From positions 1 to 64,000 of the forward strand of contig JBPOII010000009.1 of assembly GCA_052034625.1 (NCBI GenBank): a stretch of 64,000 bases of DNA, given 5' to 3'. Origin of the DNA: JAVBLP01 sp052034625. GTDB lineage: Bacteria; Elusimicrobiota; Endomicrobiia; Endomicrobiales; Endomicrobiaceae. Below, in pieces: positions 8,401 to 13,483 of this stretch. Under the pieces are notes generated by a model that was not told the origin of the DNA, searched no databases, and worked only from the letters and a program-made list of their open reading frames with translations. Numbering within the stretch: position 1 is the first letter of the stretch; every line of letters starts with the position of its first letter. The position numbers and the translations under genes were made by a program.

Positions 8401-10874
8401 GAAAGAGAGCGTGTATTTGAATCAAGTTTGTACCCGTTGACTAGAAGAGCGGTATTCACATATATTTTACCGTCTTTATATTCGGCTACTGTGCCGGCTT
8501 TATCAAGGACATCTTCAAAAATAATATCTTCAACAGTAAGTCCGTTCTTTTCAAGAGCTTTCAATATATCACTATTAATGATAAGATTTCTGTAAACAGT
8601 CTTTGCTTCATTGATCATCGCCTTATTTCTTTCATCACCTTCAAGATTATTGAAATAACCTGTATCTATCGTGCCCTGCTGACTTATAAGAGAAGAGAAC
8701 ATCTCTCTCTGTTTTACTTCATCTTGTTCATTTATAATATTTGAAATTTGTGCAAGCTTCTGTCCTTTCCATCCGCTCAGCTTGAAATATCTCGCAAACT
8801 GGCTTATTGCAAAAGGTGCAAAAAACATTGCAGTAAGTGGATTTGAAAATATTAAAGCCGAAGCAGCTCCTGCTGCGATAAAAACAAGTCCGCTGACAGC
8901 AAAATAAGATACTTTTTTTGTCATAGGCGCACTTACATCAGGCGATGTGGTGTCTGTCCATTGACCGGACTGATCTCTGGAAGCTTCATAATTTTTTAAA
9001 ACGCGATTTGCATCCATTCCGCTAAATCTGAATACAAATTCACCGTTCTCATTTTTTCCAAAAGAGATTGAAGTTATATCCGCATATTCACCTTTACCTA
9101 TCATGCTTTGAAAAACAGAATTGAACATCTCACACTCTGCTTCACTCTGCGGAGCATAAGACTGTAAAGCAAGAAGAAGTTTCATAGAAGATGAATAGAG
9201 CGAAGGATTCAAAGTAGCAAGAGCCTGAAACAAGATCTTGCTCTGCTCTTTTGCTATTTTATGATAAGTTTCTTCCGCAAGCGTTACTCCTTCATCATCA
9301 ACATTAGGGGTTATGATAATATAAGAAATTCCTTTCTTGGCCAATATTTCAGACAGTCCTTTTGTATGGAATCCGCCGGTTACCGTCACATATATGGTTT
9401 TAGCGGATTTTAAAGATTTTATCGTCTTAGTAATATCTGAAAGACCTTCAAAATCAATATCTGAACTGCTTATATCTTGTAAATCCATATTGTCTACAAA
9501 GTATTCATTTCTGTTTGTATTGACATTATAGAAAGCGTCCGCATTCTTTTCATAAGGTTCAATAAGGTCAAGTTTAGTATTATCTACATATTTCACCCAA
9601 AGTCTTTTAAATTCATCAATATTCGCCTTATAATACTCATAATCCTCAGCGATGATCTTAGTCGAAAGATAATCTTTTAAATATTTATGGAATGAAACAA
9701 GGAAAACAACTTCACTTTCGCTTTTATTTATGGAAAATCTCTGGTTTATCTCATTAGCAAGTTTTTGTTCCTCATTAAGCATTTCAATCGGGTTGATTTT
9801 ATTTTTAAGTTCAATGTAATTAAAGAATTTGTCTAATTCAGGGAAAGTAACTGATAAATCAATATTATTTTCTCTTGATATCCTTATAAGGCTTGTATAA
9901 AGGGTCTCTAAATCAGAGAAGTTATTTGTAGAATCTACTATCATCTTATACGCTGAATAAGGCAGAATTTCTTTAAGTTTTAAAACAAACATCTGCAGTT
10001 CTTGAGTCGCACGTTTAAGATTGATCTTTTTAGATTCTTCCAAGGTCCGTATAAATGCATCTATATTTTCATACTTGTACATATCTATTCCAAGCTTATC
10101 AGTATGCTTGGAAATCAAAGAATAATATTTTTTAGATTCTATTTTTCCAAGATGATAATCTTTTGAAAGCTCATCAACTTTAAGCTGTCTTCTGTTGAAA
10201 TATACTTTCTTTATATCGCTGAGATCTTCATAAAGACTGTCTAATAAAGCACTCACTTCATTTTGTGAATATAACATTTCACCGAACAATTTAAGGTTCT
10301 TTAGGTATTCTTCTTTATTTTCAAGACCTCTTATTATTTTATTCTTGTTGGATATAACAGAATAGTATTCTGCACCTGTAAGTTTTCCATTTTGTAACAT
10401 TGATTCAACTATTCTATTTTTCAACTCTTTATCAGCTATAGAAGAAAGCCAAGAAGTATCAACCTGTCCGTAGGCACCTTCAAGGTATACATTCTTTACA
10501 CCGTACTGTTTGTCAAAAACGCTTATAATATTGCTTATATTTTTCTGCACCTCCGGGTGTGAGTGCAGATCTTGTATATTAATAACTACAGTATCGCTGC
10601 CGGTAAAATTGGAAGCATTAATTCTACCGTATGAGTATGGCAGTGCAAAGTCTTCAAAAATCTGTTTGTATTGATTCGTTGACCTTACATTTTCCGCCAC
10701 CATGGCAACACTCTGTCCGTAAACGGATGTTAAGAGGAAGCAGTTAATAACAATAAGTGCCAGCACTTTTGTAAATGTAAGCTCCTTCATCCATTTTACT
10801 GGAGAAACCAGAATCCCTGGTATTTTCTCTTTTAACATTTTAATCCCCCCGGATAAATTATTAATTATTTTCAT
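1..10874 (-). CDS. Giant multidomain membrane protein with SecA-like motor (partial, runs off left edge)
   Basis: The frame is open from 10874 to base 1 without a stop, at least 3,624 residues. I spot-checked the frame at seven places along its length. The start is ATG 10874, with GGAGG 5 nt upstream, in an ATGA overlap with the preceding gene. An internal ATG at 10838 has a G-rich leader and is an alternative. Domains in order: signal or anchor segment (about 34-55); ChaN/TIKI-like domain (about 70-540; DLHSH 102-106, E132, GGFHT 500-504); hydrophobic hairpin (654-700); HEIRH (838-842); SecA-type DEAD motor (TSGGKT 945-950, FGSYEGFGWD near 1050, DEVQ 1085-1088, SVTYQ ending Q1219, FTGST 1265-1269, QAAGRGTR 1532-1539); coiled coil; about ten membrane segments (about 2050-2480); Pro/Thr/Glu linkers; tandem 96-residue repeats. 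Function is unknown. Secretion or surface predation/adhesion is an inference from the architecture. Confidence 0.85.
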   Translation of the reverse strand, partial: MKIINNLSGGIKMLKEKIPGILVSPVKWMKELTFTKVLALIVINCFLLTSVYGQSVAMVAENVRSTNQYKQIFEDFALPYSYGRINASNFTGSDTVVINIQDLHSHPEVQKNISNIISVFDKQYGVKNVYLEGAYGQVDTSWLSSIADKELKNRIVESMLQNGKLTGAEYYSVISNKNKIIRGLENKEEYLKNLKLFGEMLYSQNEVSALLDSLYEDLSDIKKVYFNRRQLKVDELSKDYHLGKIESKKYYSLISKHTDKLGIDMYKYENIDAFIRTLEESKKINLKRATQELQMFVLKLKEILPYSAYKMIVDSTNNFSDLETLYTSLIRISRENNIDLSVTFPELDKFFNYIELKNKINPIEMLNEEQKLANEINQRFSINKSESEVVFLVSFHKYLKDYLSTKIIAEDYEYYKANIDEFKRLWVKYVDNTKLDLIEPYEKNADAFYNVNTNRNEYFVDNMDLQDISSSDIDFEGLSDITKTIKSLKSAKTIYVTVTGGFHTKGLSEILAKKGISYIIITPNVDDEGVTLAEETYHKIAKEQSKILFQALATLNPSLYSSSMKLLLALQSYAPQSEAECEMFNSVFQSMIGKGEYADITSISFGKNENGEFVFRFSGMDANRVLKNYEASRDQSGQWTDTTSPDVSAPMTKKVSYFAVSGLVFIAAGAASALIFSNPLTAMFFAPFAISQFARYFKLSGWKGQKLAQISNIINEQDEVKQREMFSSLISQQGTIDTGYFNNLEGDERNKAMINEAKTVYRNLIINSDILKALEKNGLTVEDIIFEDVLDKAGTVAEYKDGKIYVNTALLVNGYKLDSNTRSLSTATILGLRNIIFHEIRHRKIEEASNIFARFVHSFAWLEELYVGSADFFNYIGLALSQAKNSLLPKIIEQKGLSPEVNKIAKEALTAILAESGIPFDENRFGPQSNFAGSVADGFVTVLGTSGGKTLGAPIAALEVLARNAANGKSGNVILFSSKTETLIKESRDAFAQFFSLPVVQDFLVSKGYTRDQIRIGFVDASKDTGHFYVDGKEIPASKKEIYEKSMFVFGSYEGFGWDLESDDADTFSKDDYTIRRRPYNLFIDEVQFVKDNNRIARTYGEIERARHIEPATALAAELVSKDKFFTASDYTINNKNAFIKKNLLLGIQRKSFKESYEQAKEIIPDLTAREWERMLNNALTAEFCFDLNKDYVIEDTEDGPKVGPVSKSGEVRASVTYQRVQGAIERKEAVRNGIEFKKFSVDSLEGDSISGDNLAMYADTIHAFTGSTSEAKAFAEATNTPLQIIDGAGSKPALFESTIFKNKIDQMDYASKLAVKLFFGYFTNENKERLHTQYLSVTSLEDLPIYFVTLLDEMNKQGVLKTPFNQALLDRIEKFNTEKEKLRELINRADKATGEEKEALKSEIADQTDIVYKSANGIFTEFKSFSERYYDMLRELEMLEASDGDPVRIRNLKRILGQMEQSNIFEAAASLFSVTYLESEVDRVTHFTGKKPAIVVSAVYAMTGTDIDVKAIEAVDVINTNNAMNLEGEYQAAGRGTRKVKNVGIFASVLSSDGILEQLPEEKEEQFKSIMDEISAEQAEARAAARKAAQEKIKELLDGVEITTGIQNKIDAVEGYIDILGFANELTGRAKEVYSQALDKYLADLKEKHAAKLEIDFEDTKEYAKDNVINAMLISYENQANLFNEATPVRNERGYYRRDRSASPSLDAIAFIMAEQDMQNEFQRAASNKEDAQYRTLTRTYRAAGSARLSIKENYMDEAKWMERTFGRQLTEDEIEIIGNYIRTLSPKEILDMLRDANASSELIGSIFDAREVGTREIEVFNPLAETVTKTIDKKAMEKRIKQADVIGKKLKSLSSILAGIQDIEAGLYYSDFLAKQGLSQEEIRNNIENIRDLISFGQAQEYLTYIDEVKDAQRKASAEERAAGSVVAKIKIREVTVKESISSLELGRIFLKSERLNGIRALNKGYAESRHEYSREIENINNRYAKSKLEGIVRNLFTSQARAKSMAFRRIFNRSMEKVDRDMRVKTSKTFDKIKNRLADKSDFEVKVNTKQTRDRSLLNRIAAGFIGFNFRFAVVGFSALGIAAAGGLLFALGGTAAIGVAGALVFGVVAVAFLAVNTYYKKAYADRYVAYRQKKDAHEAVELEFESTGNFGLLGDVLKGLAYKIAGISTNIGYYGSAIAVIAGAGMIAVGTFAAVASPFLVTVGIAALVFGAAFAGISALSSYLITRANKSTIDKDAVSSGKDEQAKGIDSFMTAIVASSAVALIGTALALFTGVPMVAAIVAAVVVVIPSYIIISYILPSRVSSEVKNSLSLNSIKEKGIIGTIKSIIPVLKQSKVAVPLALGLGVSAALFGGLFAGLSISALSTGIMSVLWLVGMYALMLQVRDTMAESDQPAILKALKMPGYIVKELISVARQNPLLLISLIPTTVAMVMFAPVLTAFIFGGLLILVSVGSIHPRVEKALVSLMLAFFASIGLAKPVAAAETEATQEAIESLTEEVTTSENEVAAAAAEPVVVEEVIETVEQSPQQDTQTQAAEPVVETPAPTEVPSTPAPTEVPATPAPTEAPIAYSASYNDAWSLVSSGISLPEGFSISSSLRSSIQRVADNASNYYSESEWRSGESGSVSSLRSELQSEIQQYNEAQAAAAAAAAQAKAEPASEPTTAPTTEPTTEPTTEPTTAPTTEPATEPATEPATEPATEPATEPATEPATEPATEPATAPVTFDTSVDAAISALKASFSLPGGYTISADLTQRIASYVSSTDFSSFESQASWSDHIVAQFSSEMRAEIDAYEAGLLQDKINAITSNANAKALFESIYGAVNEANVNSAFPDGSSIDAFFSKVNSLEKLMNDISSNSTASQRFAEKYGALTITAVNALTQAQIDELFAEAEGINYQNVLDSLNADPQAMELFASKYGTPTLDKLEDVFKTPESIESFFSRVNTLKKLMSDISSDTAASQRFAEKYGALTITAADALTQAQIDELFAEAEGINYQNVLDFLNADPQAMELFTSKYGTPTLDKLADVFKTPESIESFFSRVNTLKKLMNDISSDTAASQRFAEKYGALTITAVDSLNQAQIDELFAPVAGMDYVQIITNINGDADAKALFESVYGAVNETNVKNAFADEDAVNAFFSKVNSLKQLINDINADPLAKERFAERFGTLNIVTVNGLTQAQIDELFAPEQGLNYAQIISALNADPQAVELFKSIYGEVNEANVKSAFADENSVNAFFSKVDALKKLMNDISSNTVASQRFAEKYGALTITAVNALTQEQIEELFAEGINYQNVLDSLNADPQAKELFTSKYGSPTLSKLEDVFKTPESIESFFSRVDALKKLMNDISSNAVASQRFAEKYGSLTITAVDALTQEHIEELFAEGIDYNAVLGTITADPQAAELFKAMFGTEPTLPSVSNAFKTPEAIDAFYSKLASLKQLMNDIRTNTLANQRFAEKYGALTITTVNSLTQAQIEELFAEGINYQNVLNSLNADPQAMELFTSKYGTPTLDKLADVFKTPESIESFFSRVDALKKLMNDISPNAVASERFAEKYGALTITAVDALTQAQIEELFAEGINYQNVLNSLNADPQAMELFTSKYGTPTLDKLADVFKTPESIESFFSRV
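2706..2884 (-). repeat. 12-bp coding minisatellite (Thr-Glu-Pro-Ala/Thr)
   Basis: About fifteen head-to-tail 12-base units, close to GGTTCTGTTGCC on the plus strand, read on the minus strand as the four-residue unit TEPA or TEPT. The upstream units in translation order are mostly TEPT or TAPT and the later ones TEPA. The array lies inside the left-edge giant gene and separates its membrane part from the C-terminal repeats. It is a flexible Pro/Thr/Glu linker by composition. Its exact unit length makes replication slippage likely. Confidence 0.9.
3167..3240 (-). repeat. 27-bp direct repeat, three units (Pro/Thr linker)
   Basis: The block CTTCTGTAGGTGCCGG recurs at 3167, 3194 and 3221, a 27-base period, with the third copy truncated and slightly diverged. 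On the minus strand it encodes the nine-residue unit APTEVPATP. It is a second, independent low-complexity linker in the giant protein, just after the last predicted membrane segment. Confidence 0.85.
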
Positions 10875-11482
10875 TTTAACCTCCATTTGCATTCTGTAAT
10901 AAAACAGAAAAACCCAACTTTAGTTAAAAAGTTGGGGAATGCAAAACTATTTATATTATAAGAATTATTATAAAGCGGTATTCCTCGCGGCAATACTGAC
11001 ATAAGCATTAGAAACAGCAATAAATACCTTACCGTTTCATTACTACATAAATAATAAAGCAGATTATAACATTGTGAAGTGTCCAAAAAATATGCTGTCG
11101 GCAGACATAAAGTTTTCAGCATATATGTTGGAATATAAATACTTTCGCTTAACAGTTCTTCTTGAATTCTTTTAGAAGCACTAGTTTTAATTATTGCATA
11201 AACTGTATCGGATTTCTCATCAGTTTTGCCCTGATTTGCAAGAGCAGTATTCTCATTGAACAAATCCTTCATAATTTTTAGAGGCATATTTATATTTTTT
11301 AAAATCTTGTCTATTCCGGTGCTTCCGGCAGAAACTTTATCTAGGTTTAAAGAATAACCTTTATAAAACGCCCCTATATTTAAAATATTAAAAATAATAA
11401 AAAAAACAACAACTACAGCGGTTCTATAAAGAAACGCTCTTTTTAAACCTACATGATAGTTTAAATTCGTTTTTTTCATCAC
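10871..11482 (-). CDS. Hypothetical membrane protein, coupled to the giant gene
   Basis: I do not recognise this 203-residue protein. It has a basic N-terminus, one clear membrane segment (about residues 20-42, rich in V, F and I), a soluble stretch of about 90 residues, and a second hydrophobic segment near 150-165 (YLLLFLMLMSVL). The start is GTG 11482 or, more likely, ATG 11479; there is no Shine-Dalgarno sequence. A good sigma-70 promoter (11488-11516) would place the transcript start within about 3 nt of the start codon, so the message may be leaderless. The stop overlaps the start of the giant gene (ATGA), so the two are almost certainly cotranscribed and translationally coupled. A role as partner of the giant protein is inference only. 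Confidence 0.6.
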   Translation of the reverse strand: MMKKTNLNYHVGLKRAFLYRTAVVVVFFIIFNILNIGAFYKGYSLNLDKVSAGSTGIDKILKNINMPLKIMKDLFNENTALANQGKTDEKSDTVYAIIKTSASKRIQEELLSESIYIPTYMLKTLCLPTAYFLDTSQCYNLLYYLCSNETVRYLLLFLMLMSVLPRGIPLYNNSYNINSFAFPNFLTKVGFFCFITECKWRLK

Positions 11483-11487
11483 AATAA

Positions 11488-11516
11488 AGTATAAGGCCTT
11501 TTTATATATTTTTCAA
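11488..11516 (-). promoter_or_regulatory. Sigma-70 promoter, probably leaderless transcript
   Basis: On the minus strand TTGAAA (11511-11516) and TATACT (11488-11493) are separated by exactly 17 nt. The expected start point near 11481 is 0-3 nt from the start codon at 11482/11479, leaving no room for a ribosome binding site. Confidence 0.6.
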
Positions 11517-11535
11517 TAAGTTTTCCTTTTGTTTA

Positions 11536-12804
11536 TTATAAAATATTTCCTAAGTATTTTTCATCAATAAGACCGGCTGCGATCCATCTCATTACATCTT
11601 CCGCAGTAGGTTCAACTTTCTCAACGCCTTCCATCTGTATCACACCATCTTTGCTTCCGTAGACAGTTCCTGTTTCTAAATCTCCTTCTTCATTCGCATA
11701 TTGATATTCTATAAATTCTTCACCGACAACTCTTGAAAAACCGCCAAGCTGTAAAACAACTTCTCTTCTCTCATTTTTAAACACAGTAACCTGATGGCTT
11801 CTTGCATCCCAAACACCAACAAGCTGGCCTTTATAATAAAGATTTTTGCTTACAACTTCGTCATTAAAACTTGTATAAAGAGTTTTTCCGTCAATATCAT
11901 ACCAGCTGGTTTCCTGACTTTCTCTGTCAAATGTAGCAACCAATTTTGATCCGTTCCAAAAATAATCGGTTACAACTGCCCCGGCATAATTTTTAGTGGA
12001 TGTCTGCTTATTGTTTTCATAATATGTGGTCTGTCTTGTCTGCGGGTCAAAAGAACTTTTAAGAGTATAATTTCCTTTATCGTCATAATCATAGTTGTAT
12101 TGCATAAGTACCATGCCGTCTTTGCTTTCTGTATATTTCATAGCTCCTTTTTCATCAAAATGGGTTCTGTTACCATAAGCATCAGTCTTTAATACAAGTC
12201 TGTTTTTATCGTCATATTCGTATTTTGCCATACGGTTTCCTTCATAATCAAGATCATATGCAGCCAAACCGTTGTCATCATATACTGTCTGTCCTTTTGT
12301 CATTTCATTGACTATAGAAGTTATTTTTTTACCGTATTCATTGTAATTAATGGTTCTTGTAAGGTTTTTGTCTTTATCGTATTCTCTTATGACTTTTCCG
12401 CCGTAACCAGTCTCTTTATACCCAATAATTTCTCCAAATTCATTCTGAACTTCAGAGATATTTGTTCCTTTGACACTCTTGGTTACACTTGTCAAATTGC
12501 CTTTGGAATCCATAGTCTTTGTTACGCCGTTAAGAGAAAAGGTCGTTTCACCGCTTTTATTTATGCTGACTGCAAGTTTTCCTGTAGGAGTATAATATAA
12601 TCTTGCCCCTGAAGCATCAGTTGCAACAACAGGTCTGTTGGGCATAACTCTAAACATCTGGTTCGGACGTGCAAAAGACCTCAAATCTTCCACTGTCCTC
12701 CCCTCGGGCCCTATCACATACGGGTTATTCATTTTCAGGAATGAAGCATTCACTGTTCCCGCAGTAAATATTATTGATAATAAGATTGAATAAAGTTTTT
12801 TCAT
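11536..12804 (-). CDS. Exported YD-repeat-like protein, 422 aa
   Basis: Residues 1-20 form a signal peptide ending near VNAS. The rest is a run of short repeats of the kind seen in RHS/YD proteins, for example YYTPTGKL, EYDKDKNLTRTINYNEYGKK, YDDNGLAAYDLDYEGN, YEYDDKNRLVLKTDAYGN and YFWNGSKLVATFD. It is short for the RHS family and has neither a recognisable core-end motif nor a C-terminal toxin domain, so it may be a stand-alone beta-structured envelope protein. The start is firm: GGAGGAGGG lies 4 nt before ATG 12804. A perfect TATAAT at 12828-12833 has no good -35. The related 957-residue gene lies upstream, suggesting a local paralogous family. Confidence 0.7.
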   Translation of the reverse strand: MKKLYSILLSIIFTAGTVNASFLKMNNPYVIGPEGRTVEDLRSFARPNQMFRVMPNRPVVATDASGARLYYTPTGKLAVSINKSGETTFSLNGVTKTMDSKGNLTSVTKSVKGTNISEVQNEFGEIIGYKETGYGGKVIREYDKDKNLTRTINYNEYGKKITSIVNEMTKGQTVYDDNGLAAYDLDYEGNRMAKYEYDDKNRLVLKTDAYGNRTHFDEKGAMKYTESKDGMVLMQYNYDYDDKGNYTLKSSFDPQTRQTTYYENNKQTSTKNYAGAVVTDYFWNGSKLVATFDRESQETSWYDIDGKTLYTSFNDEVVSKNLYYKGQLVGVWDARSHQVTVFKNERREVVLQLGGFSRVVGEEFIEYQYANEEGDLETGTVYGSKDGVIQMEGVEKVEPTAEDVMRWIAAGLIDEKYLGNIL

Positions 12805-12945
12805 ATTACCCTCCTCCTTGCAGTAAAATTATACCGCAAAGGACCGAAATCAGACTAAAAAATATGTGAATTTTTTGTAAATTTTTTGGACTATATTTTT
12901 ATGTCAGAAGAAGTCTAAATATATAATATTAAAGACAAAAGAAAG

Positions 12946-13320
12946 CTATTTTTCTATCCCAACGACATTAAGTTTCATTCTTATAGGTTCACCGTCGATA
13001 GTTTCATTTTCAAAAGGTATGTGAATAGCACCAAAAACAGATATATTTTCTCCAAGATTAGCCATTAACTCATCTGATTTATCCCCAAATAGAACATAAA
13101 GCAAACCATTGTCTCCCTTTAAATAAATAGTTCCGTCTGAGGCTTGCATTACATTTCCTCTTACTTTTAACATCAGGTCACTTTTCATAGTTTTACCCGG
13201 CACAGCCTTTTCCATATATTTAGTTACTATTATGGGACCGATAGCTATAATGATAGCTAAAGCAGCAATAACTATTCCAAATATTATCCATTTTTTTTTG
13301 CTCTTTTTCACCGGTTCCAT
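12946..13320 (-). CDS. Small membrane-anchored protein with OB-like domain
   Basis: This 124-residue protein has a lysine-rich start (KKSKKKW), one membrane segment (about 12-33) and a soluble C-terminal part of about 85 residues. The pattern VRGNVMQASDGTIYLKGDNGLLYVLFGD is suggestive of a small beta-barrel (OB) fold of the tRNA_anti-like type; this is weak, fold-level recognition and I assign no function. GAGAGGA lies 4-5 nt before the ATG, and a sigma-70-like promoter is at 13384-13412. It sits between two YD-repeat-like exported proteins and is transcribed separately from the upstream one, which ends in a terminator. Confidence 0.65.
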   Translation of the reverse strand: MEPVKKSKKKWIIFGIVIAALAIIIAIGPIIVTKYMEKAVPGKTMKSDLMLKVRGNVMQASDGTIYLKGDNGLLYVLFGDKSDELMANLGENISVFGAIHIPFENETIDGEPIRMKLNVVGIEK

Positions 13321-13383
13321 AAATTCCTCTCTTTTTTTAATTTTAAATTTTCTTAAATAATTGTTTAAAAAACCACTTATATA

Positions 13384-13412
13384 ATTTTAGCTTTTTTTTA
13401 TTTGTTTTGCAA
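13384..13412 (-). promoter_or_regulatory. Sigma-70-like promoter for the 124-aa gene
   Basis: TTGCAA (13407-13412) and TAAAAT (13384-13389) are 17 nt apart on the minus strand, between the upstream terminator and the gene starting at 13320. The leader would be about 57 nt. Confidence 0.5.
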
Positions 13413-13436
13413 TAAAAAAACACTTCATAAATCATT

Positions 13437-13472
13437 AAAAAAAGCGGGCTGAATTTCTTCAGCCCGCTTTTT
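13437..13472 (-). terminator. Rho-independent terminator
   Basis: GCGGGCTGAA and TTCAGCCCGC form a 10-bp GC-rich stem with a 4-nt loop. On the minus strand it is followed by seven T residues, and it begins about 12 nt after the stop of the 957-residue gene. A run of T also follows on the plus strand. Confidence 0.9.
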
Positions 13473-13483
13473 GTGTTTACAGC

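Noticed and set aside
12828..12856. Complete promoter upstream of the 422-residue gene
   Set aside because: TATAAT at 12828-12833 is perfect, but the hexamer 17 nt upstream (AGTCTG) does not resemble a -35; kept only as a note.
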